From: Mesorhizobium sp. B1-1-8
GTDB lineage: Bacteria; Pseudomonadota; Alphaproteobacteria; Rhizobiales; Rhizobiaceae
NCBI RefSeq assembly: GCF_006442795.2
Contig: NZ_CP083957.1
Span: forward strand, 1-64,000
Direction: 5' to 3'
DNA length: 64,000 nucleotides
Position numbers and translations under genes: made by a program. Below, piece by piece: positions 35,518 to 43,599 of the stretch. The first letter of the stretch is position 1, and each line of letters opens with the position of its first letter. A model generated the notes under the pieces. It did not search any database. It worked only from the letters and a program-made list of their open reading frames with translations, and was not told the DNA's origin.

Positions 35518-35754
35518 GCAGTTGAGGTTGGACAATCAGGGTCCCGAGAGAGTTCCAATGCAGACCTAGTAAAAGCGATAAATCCTTGATTTCAAAAGAG
35601 AATTCGTGGCAAGGATTTCTCGGGTCGAACTACCGTTTGTGACGTCCAGCAAGCAAGCTGCGCGATTATCTGGCTGCGTTCCCAATTCTTCCTTTCATGG
35701 TAGCGTCGCCACTGCTGCCAGGACGCAGGACCGATACAGGCTCGACCGTAGAGA

Positions 35755-36816
35755 TCAGGACTTCAGGTCGGGGGGCTCGCAATCGTCCCGGCCAAGATCG
35801 GCGAGCACGGCCTTGAGCGTGCGTCGCCGCCAGGCAAATCGGGTCCAGTCTGTTTCAGCTGCCGGGAGGATCCGCTCGACATCCGTCGGACCGGAAGGCA
35901 GCGAGGTCGGCCACCCCTCCAGCCTGTTCAACCAATCGTCGTTGTAGACCGTATCTGAATGCCGGTGACCTTCGTCCGGCATAATCACGAGCGTCGCCAT
36001 CTGCGGCCGCTGCCTCGCGACCCATCCACCCACGAGTGCCGCAGCGCCGCTGGTCGGTCCCATGAAAATCCCATGCTCACGCAACAGGCAATGAGCCATG
36101 GCAAAGGCGGGGAGCGCACCAACCCAGTGAACTTCGTCGATCATTTCGTGCCGCACATTTTGAGGCAAGACGCTGTTGCCGAGACCGCGCAGCGTCCGCC
36201 GCCCGACCGGTTGGCCGAACAGTATGCTTCGGTGGGTGTCCACCGCCACGAGCCGCAAATGTGGAAACAGCTGGCGCAAAAACTTGCCAGTGCCGCAGAG
36301 CGAGCCTCCCGTCCCGACACATCCGACCACACAGTCGATCTGGCCGAACGCCCTCACCACCATGTCGGCCAGGCGCGCATAGGCGAGACGGTTTTCCGGG
36401 CTGTCATACTGCCGCGGCCAGTATGTACCTGGGTTGCCTTTGAGGATCGCGTGCAAGCGCTCCAGGCGCCCCGGCTGGTTGCCGTCGCCCTTTGGATCGT
36501 CAATCGCCGCGACCCTGGCGCCCAGGCTCTCCAGGCGGCGGGTGAGTTTCAGGTCGATCAGGCTGGAGGCAGTGATAAGCGTCAGCTCGTAACGGCGGGC
36601 GGCGGCAAGCATGGCGATCGCCAGGCCGAAGGTCCCCGAGGTCGTCTCGACGATGTGCCCTCCCCTCCCCAGGAGACCGGACGCCTCAGCCCGGTCGACC
36701 ATGAACCGCGCCGGCATCAGTTTCATCAGCGGAAAGCAGGCGGCGGTCAGATTGGGGGCCAGTCGGGCAAAGCGCGGCACCTCGAGGTCCCGAAAATAAT
36801 CGGCAGTCCCGGTCAT
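35755..36816 (-). CDS. Cysteine-synthase-fold protein lacking the usual PLP lysine
   Basis: A 353-residue fold-type II PLP protein. The GTGGSLCGTG phosphate loop and the TSG loop are recognisable, but the active-site motif usually written N-P-x-x-S-x-K-D-R reads M-P-A-R-F-M-V-D-R. Valine stands where the Schiff-base lysine should be, and the substrate loop TSGNTG reads TSGTFG, so the asparagine that contacts PLP is also changed. The gene is otherwise intact and overlaps the GHMP kinase stop by four bases, so it is probably expressed. Either it works without a covalent PLP lysine, or it uses another lysine (for example the one in PLMKLMPARF), or it is a non-catalytic partner of the kinase. Confidence 0.75.
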   Translation of the reverse strand: MTGTADYFRDLEVPRFARLAPNLTAACFPLMKLMPARFMVDRAEASGLLGRGGHIVETTSGTFGLAIAMLAAARRYELTLITASSLIDLKLTRRLESLGARVAAIDDPKGDGNQPGRLERLHAILKGNPGTYWPRQYDSPENRLAYARLADMVVRAFGQIDCVVGCVGTGGSLCGTGKFLRQLFPHLRLVAVDTHRSILFGQPVGRRTLRGLGNSVLPQNVRHEMIDEVHWVGALPAFAMAHCLLREHGIFMGPTSGAAALVGGWVARQRPQMATLVIMPDEGHRHSDTVYNDDWLNRLEGWPTSLPSGPTDVERILPAAETDWTRFAWRRRTLKAVLADLGRDDCEPPDLKS

Positions 36817-37781
36817 GGTTGGCGCGCCCCCGAACCTAGCGTGAAGGAAGCGATGTCGCCAAATCCAGCCCTTGCCAGGCTTCTTCCTATGGCAGCGACG
36901 CGATCGGCGTTTGTGGCCACCTCGGCATCCAGCATGAGACCGATCAAGGTGCCGCTGTGGGCGACCTGGATTCCGAAGGCGCCCTGCTCGCGCGAGATGC
37001 TCAGCACTGTTTCAAATTCCGGCTTGCAAAGACGCCGCTGGTTGATGCAGGCGCTCAACGTCGCCACGCGCCCGAGAAGGCGAGGATCCTGCTGCCTGAC
37101 AGCGCGGCAGGCCAGGCCTCGCATCACGCGAAAAGCCTCGATCTCGTCGGCATCGTATCGTGCGCGCGGAAAGCTGAGCGTTTCGACGGGCCGGTCCCGC
37201 GCACCCCTGAACCCGATGATTGCCAGGGGCGGGAACTCTTTGCCGAAGTGTTCCAGCACCACGCCCTCGCAGTGGGCGAACAGCAGAGCCCACTCCCCGT
37301 AGGCGATAGCGTCACTGGCGCCCTCGGCGGCCACCGCCAGCCTCGCAACCGAGGAAGCTTGCAATGTCGTACCGGCTGACGCTGCAACGGCGCGGATCGT
37401 AGCAATCACGTCCGCAGTCGAGGAGCCGTATCCGTGCCCGACTGGAATGGTGCTTTCTATGGTAAGGTCCCCTCCCCGGCCGGACAGGCCAAGATGCTGC
37501 AAAGTGAGTTGGGCGGCCCGACTGGCCTTGGTGCAGCTGTCAGGACGAGCCCTGATGCCTGGCTGGGCTCGCGGCCAAAATGTAGCAACCGCCTGCAGCG
37601 CGGCATAAGGAAGTGTGATCAAGCCGCGATGCAGCCGGCCGTCTTCTCCTTCAAAGACTCCTTGCAGCAACTCGCCATGATGGGCGCTTGCCCGGCCAGT
37701 GCCGACCTGGAGAGCAGAATTCGAAGGCGCAGACGCGCCAGCCTGTTGCCCGTAAGTCGGGTGGGAGCGGTTCGAGGTCAT
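36813..37781 (-). CDS. GHMP-superfamily kinase, PduX/L-threonine-kinase-like
   Basis: A 322-residue kinase from the ATG at 37781 (a longer frame upstream lacks family similarity). The early HHGELLQGVFEG (a PduX-like opening), the ATP loop IPVGHGYGSSTADV (a GHMP P-x3-G-x-G-S-S form) and the C-terminal SGTLIGLMLD (GxxxG of the third motif) are visible. Known relatives phosphorylate L-threonine for cobamide side-chain synthesis. No cobamide genes are nearby; it is coupled to an atypical cysteine-synthase-fold protein and is divergent from repA. Confidence 0.78.
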   Translation of the reverse strand: MTSNRSHPTYGQQAGASAPSNSALQVGTGRASAHHGELLQGVFEGEDGRLHRGLITLPYAALQAVATFWPRAQPGIRARPDSCTKASRAAQLTLQHLGLSGRGGDLTIESTIPVGHGYGSSTADVIATIRAVAASAGTTLQASSVARLAVAAEGASDAIAYGEWALLFAHCEGVVLEHFGKEFPPLAIIGFRGARDRPVETLSFPRARYDADEIEAFRVMRGLACRAVRQQDPRLLGRVATLSACINQRRLCKPEFETVLSISREQGAFGIQVAHSGTLIGLMLDAEVATNADRVAAIGRSLARAGFGDIASFTLGSGARQP

Positions 37782-37958
37782 GAGGAAATCCTGCTTTGTC
37801 GGAGCCCAGCATGCCCGATCGCGACAAGCAGCGTCACTCGCCGGATGTTGGTATTCGAGCCGCAAGCAAGTCCCCTTTTTCGGGACCCCGTGGTGAGCGA
37901 GAAACCCAAATGGCTGAGTTTCGCCAGCTGGCCTCAATCAGCGGGCGTTCCGGCCAGG

Positions 37959-37976
37959 AATTTACTGCAGTAAATT
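37959..37976. promoter_or_regulatory. 18-bp perfect palindrome upstream of repA (parS candidate)
   Basis: AATTTACTGCAGTAAATT is fully self-complementary and carries a TTTACTGC core. A related copy, TTTACTGCGGTAAA, lies between repA and repB. repABC cassettes carry 14-16-bp palindromic RepB (centromere) sites upstream of or within the operon, so this is the best candidate parS. Confidence 0.6.
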
Positions 37977-38058
37977 GCGCCGTAATCCGAAGGAAAACAG
38001 ACAGATAGCGCGGAGGGACCATCACAGTGGCCAGCTGCCGGGCATTGGCCGGTGGGCA

Positions 38059-38073
38059 TTAACGTTCTGTTAA
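38059..38073. promoter_or_regulatory. Inverted repeat in the repA promoter region
   Basis: TTAAC, five bases, GTTAA about 95 bp before repA. It could be an operator for RepA/RepB autoregulation; no proof from sequence alone. Confidence 0.3.
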
Positions 38074-38167
38074 CCTAAAACTTCTTGATGGTGGTCACGA
38101 ATCGGAGCTTAATGGCGCTTATTGAATACTTTCCCTGCAAAAAGCGCCAATTCGGGTTCCTGCGAGA

Positions 38168-39370
38168 ATGAACATCGCCATGCGGCTGCCGGTCTTCGAA
38201 TTCGACGACAAGATCCTTGAGCACGGGGCGGAAATTTCGCGAAGGCTCAATCAGCTTCGAGTCGAAAAATTTCCTCCAAACGCGACCAAGACGCTGCGCA
38301 GCTTTTCACTGGCCGAAGTGGCGAACTACCTGGGCGTGTCGCAAAACAATCTGAAGCGGCTGCATCTCGAAGGAAAGGGGCCGATGCCTGAACAGGCGCC
38401 TTCCGGCAGGCGCTCCTATACGGCCCAGCAAATGCTCGAGCTGCGTCAGTTTCTTGACCGCCATGGCAGGACGGACGTCAAGAAATACGTCCCCCACCGG
38501 AAACCCGGGGACAAGCTGCAGGTCATTGCCGTTGTCAATTTCAAGGGGGGCAGCGGCAAGACCACGACCGCGGCACATCTGGCCCAGCATCTTGCGCTCA
38601 CCGGGCACCGCGTGCTTGCAATCGACCTCGATCCTCAGGCCTCCCTCTCGGCCTTGCACGGGTTCCAGCCCGAACTGGACCAGAACCTCTCTCTTTACGA
38701 GGCGATCCGCTACGACGAGGAACGGCGGTCGGTGGCTGACGTCATCGTGCCGACCAACTTTCCGGGCCTGGACATCGTGGCCGCCAACCTCGAGCTGCAG
38801 GAATACGAATATGACACGCCGTTGGCCATGCAGGACAAGTCGTCCAATGTCGGCCGGCAGTTCTTCACGCGCATGGCAATGGCCCTGGCCGACGTCGACG
38901 ACCGCTACGATGTCGTCGTCGTCGACTGCCCGCCACAGCTCGGATATCTCACCTTGACCGCCATGTCTGCGGCGACGTCGGTGCTGATTACCGTGCATCC
39001 GCAAATGCTCGACCTGATGTCCATGAGCCAGTTCCTGCTGATGCTCGGTGGAATCTTGAAAACCATCAAGGCGGCAGGAGCGGAAATACGGCTGGATTGG
39101 TTCCGCTACCTGATCACCCGCTATGAACCGACCGATATTCCGCAGGCGCAGATGGTCGGCTTCATGCAGTCGATGCTGGCCGGCCAGATCCTGGAAAGCC
39201 CGATGCTGAAATCAACCGCAATATCGGATGCCGGCCTCACCAAACAAACCCTCTACGAAGTCGAGAAATCCGCCTTCACGCGTTCGACCTACGATCGGGC
39301 AATGGAGTCCCTCGATGCCGTCAACTCGGAAATTGTGGCGCTCATCCATCGCGCATGGGGCAGGGCGTGA
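38168..39370 (+). CDS. repA: Plasmid partition protein RepA (ParA-like ATPase)
   Basis: A 400-residue ParA family ATPase with an N-terminal helix-turn-helix (VANYLGVSQNNLKRLHLEGK, about residues 50-90). The deviant Walker A KGGSGKTT is at about residue 126. Later come DLDPQASLSAL (A') and DVVVVDCPPQLG (Walker B). It segregates plasmid copies with RepB and represses the repABC promoter. The start at 38168 follows a weak GAGAATG context; the gene is intact. Confidence 0.92.
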   Translation: MNIAMRLPVFEFDDKILEHGAEISRRLNQLRVEKFPPNATKTLRSFSLAEVANYLGVSQNNLKRLHLEGKGPMPEQAPSGRRSYTAQQMLELRQFLDRHGRTDVKKYVPHRKPGDKLQVIAVVNFKGGSGKTTTAAHLAQHLALTGHRVLAIDLDPQASLSALHGFQPELDQNLSLYEAIRYDEERRSVADVIVPTNFPGLDIVAANLELQEYEYDTPLAMQDKSSNVGRQFFTRMAMALADVDDRYDVVVVDCPPQLGYLTLTAMSAATSVLITVHPQMLDLMSMSQFLLMLGGILKTIKAAGAEIRLDWFRYLITRYEPTDIPQAQMVGFMQSMLAGQILESPMLKSTAISDAGLTKQTLYEVEKSAFTRSTYDRAMESLDAVNSEIVALIHRAWGRA

Positions 39371-39381
39371 TGCGCACGATC

Positions 39382-39395
39382 TTTACTGCGGTAAA
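39382..39395. promoter_or_regulatory. Second TTTACTGC-type palindrome between repA and repB
   Basis: TTTACTGCGGTAAA, the same core as the 18-bp upstream palindrome with one mismatch at the centre, 12 bp after the repA stop. A second RepB-binding site or spreading entry point is likely. Confidence 0.5.
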
Positions 39396-39450
39396 AAGAG
39401 GCGTTTTTGCACGACAAATCAGTGCGCTAGATCGTTCTGGGGACAGCTGA

Positions 39451-40419
39451 ATGGCCCGTAAAGACATATTCGGCAGCGTCATGGGGCCTGCACCGTCCCC
39501 TGGGCAGGCCCGGGACATAGCAGGCTACGCCGTCCGCGGCGCTTCGCGATCCATCATGCAGTCCTTTGAGGAGTTGTCAAAGAGCTCCGTCGTCGACCTT
39601 GATCCAGGCCTGATCGACGATTCATTCGTATCTGACCGCTTGGAGGACGGCGAGAAGGAATTTTCAGAACTCAAGCGTGCGATCCAGGAACGCGGTCAGG
39701 ATTCTCCGATCCTGGTCAGGCCGCATCCGGCGCTTGGGGGACGGTATCAAACAGTGTTTGGACACCGGCGCGTCAGGGTCGCTCGCGAATTGGGCAAACC
39801 GGTGCGAGCGGTCGTCAAGCAGCTCGCCGATCAGGATCATGTCATCGCCCAGGGGCAGGAAAATGCCGCCCGGGACAATCTGTCGTTCATCGAGCGTGCG
39901 CTCTTTGCAGAGCGCATCCTCAAGAACGGCCATTCGGCCGAGACCATCAAATCCGCCCTGGCCCTCGACGATACGACCTTTTCGAAGATGCGCTCGGTCT
40001 CCGGCAATATCCCCGAGGAGATCATCCTGGCGATCGGGGCAGCCAAGGGCGTGGGTCGCGATCGATGGTGGCAATTGGCCAAACTGATGGAGCATCCAGC
40101 CAATGCTGCCAGGGCAACCGACTATATCCGAAGCGCCGAGTTCGCCCAGGCCACCAGCGATGCGCGCTTTGGCGGACTTTTCGACGCGCTGACGGTGTCC
40201 GGCAAGGGCGCCAGATCGGCGCGGCCGCGGCCGCGGCCGAAAGCCTGGGCGCCGAAGGACAATTCCGTAAAGGCAACGATCACCGATACCGGCAAAGTAT
40301 TTACGCTCGCCCTGAAGGCGAGGGAAGCGTCTGCATTCGGTACGTTCATTGCCGAGAGGCTTGGCGAGCTGTTTGAAGCTTTCCAGGCCGCGGAAGCCGA
40401 AAACAAAACTGGAGACTGA
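39451..40419 (+). CDS. repB: Plasmid partition protein RepB (ParB-like)
   Basis: A 322-residue centromere-binding protein. ParB N-domain features are VRPHPALGGRYQTVFGHRRV and QGQENAARDNLSFIERALFA, followed by a helix-turn-helix (AETIKSALALDDTTFSKMRS) and a RepB-type C-terminal region. It binds the parS palindromes and cooperates with RepA. It is preceded by 80 bp that contain the second palindrome. Confidence 0.92.
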   Translation: MARKDIFGSVMGPAPSPGQARDIAGYAVRGASRSIMQSFEELSKSSVVDLDPGLIDDSFVSDRLEDGEKEFSELKRAIQERGQDSPILVRPHPALGGRYQTVFGHRRVRVARELGKPVRAVVKQLADQDHVIAQGQENAARDNLSFIERALFAERILKNGHSAETIKSALALDDTTFSKMRSVSGNIPEEIILAIGAAKGVGRDRWWQLAKLMEHPANAARATDYIRSAEFAQATSDARFGGLFDALTVSGKGARSARPRPRPKAWAPKDNSVKATITDTGKVFTLALKAREASAFGTFIAERLGELFEAFQAAEAENKTGD

Positions 40420-40429
40420 ACCGCAAAAG

Positions 40430-40467
40430 AAAAAAGCCCCCGAGCGTTGCCGCCGCGGAAGCCTTTC
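40430..40467 (-). terminator. Intrinsic terminator of the counter-transcribed RNA
   Basis: On the minus strand GGCUUCCG pairs with CGGGGGCU across a GCGGCAACG-like apex, followed by a run of U (the AAAAAA at 40430-40435 on plus). The orientation fits only leftward transcription. Confidence 0.65.
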
Positions 40468-40480
40468 TCTGAACTAAGCA
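40430..40480 (-). ncRNA. repABC counter-transcribed RNA (ctRNA, incA)
   Basis: A short antisense RNA of about 50 nt between repB and repC. A leftward promoter (TTGACA at 40514-40509, 17-bp spacer, GATTCT at 40491-40486) would start near 40480, and the terminator ends near 40430. All characterised repABC plasmids have such an RNA in this spacer; it base-pairs with the repC leader to limit RepC translation and sets copy number and incompatibility. Confidence 0.68.
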
Positions 40481-40485
40481 CTCCG

Positions 40486-40514
40486 AGAATCTCATTTCCG
40501 CGAATCACTGTCAA
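40486..40514 (-). promoter_or_regulatory. Promoter of the ctRNA
   Basis: TTGACA is a perfect -35; after 17 bp, GATTCT is a fair -10 (three of six). Transcription would run leftward into the terminator at 40467-40430. Confidence 0.55.
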
Positions 40515-40574
40515 GAGTTTTAGGCGCCGGTTCGGCGAGCTGTTTTCCTTTGCCTAGCGATAGGTGGAAGAAAG

Positions 40575-41912
40575 TTGTCGACGACACATATCTCAACGAC
40601 GCCTTTTGGGCGGCGGCCGATGACGCTTGGCCAGATTTCGAGCCAGGTGACGGCAAAAACCGCGGATCCAGCCGCGGCCGTGCCGAAATGGGAGGCTTTC
40701 CGATATATCCGGGAGGCCAAGGAAGCTCTCGGCGCGACCGATAGGGCATTGGCCATTCTGAACGCGCTTTTGTCGTTTCACCGGGACGACGAGCTTTCGG
40801 GCGAGGGCGGGCTCATCGTCTTTCCTTCGAACGAACAGCTCATCCGGCGCGCCAACGGCATGTCGCCGGCGACGCTGAGGCGACATCTGTCCGTCCTGGT
40901 GGCGTGTGGGCTGGTCATTCGGCGGGACAGTCCCAACGGCAAGCGCTTCGCCCGCAGGGGCCCGGCCGGTGATATCGAGCAGGCATACGGTTTCGATCTG
41001 TCGCCGATCGTGGCGCGGGCTGCGGAATTCAAGCAGATGGCCGAGGCCGCACATGCCGAAAGGCAGGCGCTGAGGCTCGTCAAGGAGCGTCTTACGATCT
41101 GCCGGCGGGATATCGTCAAGATGATCGAGGCAGGCATCAACGAGGCCGTTCCCGGCAATTGGCGGGATTTGATGTCGAGATATGAGGCAGTTGTCGGCCG
41201 CCTGCCGCGCACAGCCTCCCTCAAGGTCCTCGAGGTGATCGCGGACGAACTGGAGGATCTTTGGCTGGAGATCCAGGACGTGCTGGAATCGTTCGTGAAA
41301 TCGTCGAATCCGAACGCCAATGAGTCCCAGTTTGAGCGTCACATACAGAATTCAAATCCACAGGATATTTCTCACGATGAATCTGAAAGCGGCTTAGGAA
41401 ATAAGCAGGAAGCGAGCGGCAGCGCCACGACAGCCGACAACATACACAGTCTGCCAAGGAGGGATCTGCCGCTGGGACTGGTGGTGGATGCCTGCCCCGA
41501 AATGCTGAATATCGCCCCCGCCGGCCAGATCCGGACCTGGCGGGAATTCGTGGCCGCGGCCGAGCTTGCCCGGCCCTTCATGGGGATCAGCCCGAGCGCC
41601 TGGCAGCAAGCCGTGGAAATTATGGGGGCGCAAAAGGCGGCCATCACCGTTGCTGCGATCCTGCAGCGCGCCGAACAGATCAACAGCAAGGGGGGCTATC
41701 TGCGAAACCTGACAGAACGGGCTCGCGACGCTCAGTTCTCGGTCTGGCCGATGATCATGGCATTGCTGCGCGCCAGGATGGGTGCCAAGGCCGACAAGGC
41801 CGCAGGCCGCCCTTTGCCAGTCGAGGGTAGCGAAGCGGGCCCGCCTCGGCCCGCTGCCCCAATTACCGAGGCTTTGCGAGCCAGCATGAAAAGAAAGGGC
41901 TGGGAAACGTGA
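40575..41912 (+). CDS. repC: Replication initiator RepC
   Basis: A 445-residue initiator beginning at a TTG after GGTGGAAGAAAG; the N-terminus STTHISTTPFGRRPMTLGQI is the family's normal opening. Winged-helix region: FPSNEQLIRRANGMSPATLR RHLSVL. RepC is essential and rate-limiting for repABC replication and is thought to bind an origin inside its own gene. The rare start codon and the ctRNA just upstream both point to restricted translation. The C-terminal half (from about residue 300) is the usual helical RepC domain. Confidence 0.92.
   Translation: MSTTHISTTPFGRRPMTLGQISSQVTAKTADPAAAVPKWEAFRYIREAKEALGATDRALAILNALLSFHRDDELSGEGGLIVFPSNEQLIRRANGMSPATLRRHLSVLVACGLVIRRDSPNGKRFARRGPAGDIEQAYGFDLSPIVARAAEFKQMAEAAHAERQALRLVKERLTICRRDIVKMIEAGINEAVPGNWRDLMSRYEAVVGRLPRTASLKVLEVIADELEDLWLEIQDVLESFVKSSNPNANESQFERHIQNSNPQDISHDESESGLGNKQEASGSATTADNIHSLPRRDLPLGLVVDACPEMLNIAPAGQIRTWREFVAAAELARPFMGISPSAWQQAVEIMGAQKAAITVAAILQRAEQINSKGGYLRNLTERARDAQFSVWPMIMALLRARMGAKADKAAGRPLPVEGSEAGPPRPAAPITEALRASMKRKGWET
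41330..41410 (+). other. AT-rich segment inside repC (candidate oriV)
   Basis: This stretch is clearly richer in A+T than the surrounding ~65% GC DNA, and lies between the two RepC domains. In studied repABC plasmids the origin lies within repC in an AT-rich portion; the assignment here is by analogy. Confidence 0.4.
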
Positions 41913-41972
41913 TATCTGGCCAGTTGGTGCCTGAGCATGGCTCGCCAAACAGAAGACGTGACAGCAGCGTCA

Positions 41973-41990
41973 GGGGAGGGGAGGGGAGGG
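41973..41990 (+). other. G-quadruplex-forming motif downstream of repC
   Basis: GGGG-A-GGGG-A-GGGG-A-GGG: four G-tracts with single-base loops, a textbook parallel G4. It lies 60 bp after the repC stop, between the convergent repC and recombinase genes. Confidence 0.5.
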
Positions 41991-42114
41991 ACGAGAAGAT
42001 CAATCAACTGAACCGCTCCGACCGGCAAAGGGCATGGCGTCGTTCCACGATGCGCAGCGGCACAGACCCAGAGATTGAGGCCTGTTTTGCATGCAGCGTG
42101 CCTGCGCAGCCCGG

Positions 42115-43221
42115 CTAAAGGCCGGATGCCTTTGTGAGATTGACGCGGAACCGATCGCGACGGCGCTGGTACTTGCGGGTCATATCAGCGCTCGTGTGGC
42201 CAAGGTGTTTTTGCACATAGCGCTCGTCGACCTCGGCCGAGGAGGCCAGCCCGGCGCGCAGCGAATGGCCGGCAAAGAGTTGTTCGCGCTGACCTTCCGG
42301 CAGGTCGCCACGCACGCCGGCGGCCAGCGCGGTCCGCTTGACGAGACGGGCGACCTCCTGGTCGTTGAGCCGACCGGCGCCAACGGCCTTGCCCTGTCCG
42401 GTGACCCGCCGGAACAGCGGGCCGTGCGCGATGCGCGCGAGCTTGAGCCAGGTCGCCAGCGCCACGACCGGGCAGGTCGTGTCAGAAGATCCGCGACCGA
42501 TTTCGACCTCGCGCCAGCCGGTCTTGCCGCGCAAGGTGACGAGAACGCCCTTGTCGAGGACTTCGATCCAGCCACGACCGTCCTTGGTCTGGTTGCGGCC
42601 GACATCGAGGCCGATGATCTCGGAACGGCGCAGGCCGCCGGCAAAGCCGATGAGCAGCACGGCACGGTCGCGCAGCCCCCGCAGCGTGCCGCGATCGAGC
42701 GTTTCCAGCATTGCGATAAGGTTCTCCGGCAGCACCGCTTCCTTCTGCCTGGGAGGGCAGGCGTGGGTGTTGCGGATCCCGGCCATGACGGTGGCGATAT
42801 GGCGGTCTTTTCTGTCCAATGGCTGACCGCGCTGGGCATAGTTCCAGGTCAGGGAAGAAAGCCGGCGCTCGATCGTCGACACGGAATTCGGCTTCTTGTC
42901 GCCGGTCACGGCGCCGGACGCGCAGGCGGTGATGTAAAGACCGACCACCTGCGGATCGGGCGGAAACATCTCGATACCTTGGCGGCGGCACCAGCTGGAA
43001 AAATGCTTCCAGTCCGACGCATAGGCGCGCCGCGTGTTGGCCGAGCTTGCCGCTTCGACATAGTCACGGGCGCGGCCGGCAAGTGACTCAAGATGCGCCG
43101 GCAGCTGCGGATTGGCGGCGGCCGGGAGAGGGGAGGGGGATGCCGCCGGCGCTTCTTCTGTGCGCCCCATCTCCATAACCATGTCGACGATGTCGGGAAG
43201 GTCGTCCTCGTCAGGACTCAT
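42115..43221 (-). CDS. Tyrosine recombinase (site-specific integrase)
   Basis: A 368-residue phage-integrase-family protein. It has a SAM-like N-domain (ANTRRAYASDWKHFSSWCRR) and a catalytic domain with Arg in FAGGLRRSEI, the H-x-x-R box HSLRAGLASSAE, the LGH box and Tyr in TRKYQ. Such plasmid-borne recombinases resolve dimers or integrate cassettes. It is convergent with repC, and recombinases of this branch are common next to rhizobial repABC cassettes. Confidence 0.85.
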   Translation of the reverse strand: MSPDEDDLPDIVDMVMEMGRTEEAPAASPSPLPAAANPQLPAHLESLAGRARDYVEAASSANTRRAYASDWKHFSSWCRRQGIEMFPPDPQVVGLYITACASGAVTGDKKPNSVSTIERRLSSLTWNYAQRGQPLDRKDRHIATVMAGIRNTHACPPRQKEAVLPENLIAMLETLDRGTLRGLRDRAVLLIGFAGGLRRSEIIGLDVGRNQTKDGRGWIEVLDKGVLVTLRGKTGWREVEIGRGSSDTTCPVVALATWLKLARIAHGPLFRRVTGQGKAVGAGRLNDQEVARLVKRTALAAGVRGDLPEGQREQLFAGHSLRAGLASSAEVDERYVQKHLGHTSADMTRKYQRRRDRFRVNLTKASGL

Positions 43222-43320
43222 GAGGATGCCTCAAGAATGTGAGCATTCAATGCGTACGTTGTTGCAATCGCGATCCGGCAGATGTATCTATGCTGTTCAA
43301 GCAATCTGGGAATCGAAGCG

Positions 43321-43599
43321 ATGGCGCGGGCAGCCCTTGATGATACTGATCGGATGAACATCCGGGTGAAGCCGGAGGTGAAGGCGCGCCTGCTGCGCGC
43401 CGCAGCGCTTCGCCATACCGATCTCACCAGCTTCGTCACCCAGTCCGCGCTGCGCGAAGCCGAAACCGTTATCGCCGAAGCTGACGCCATAAAGGTGTCC
43501 GAGCGGGATTTTGGCCGCATCCTGGAGCTTCTCGACAATCCTCCAAAGCCGAACGCGAGGTTGCGCGCTGCGGCGGCCGCACTTCCGAAGAACCTGTGA
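43321..43599 (+). CDS. Type II antitoxin TacA-like (DUF1778, ribbon-helix-helix)
   Basis: A 92-residue DUF1778 protein: RMNIRVKPEVKARLLRAAAL and HTDLTSFVTQSALREAETVI form the RHH DNA-binding part; the C-terminal half (SERDFGRILELLDNPPKPN) is the toxin-neutralising tail. The ATG at 43321 is used. Its stop overlaps the toxin start (GTGA). Confidence 0.85.
   Translation: MARAALDDTDRMNIRVKPEVKARLLRAAALRHTDLTSFVTQSALREAETVIAEADAIKVSERDFGRILELLDNPPKPNARLRAAAAALPKNL

Noticed and set aside
35959..37302. 447-codon frame antisense to the PLP-fold and kinase genes
   Set aside because: It crosses the boundary of two coupled genes on the other strand and has no recognisable domain.
42091..43086. 331-codon frame antisense to the tyrosine recombinase
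   Set aside because: The minus strand carries all recombinase catalytic motifs; this frame is compositional.
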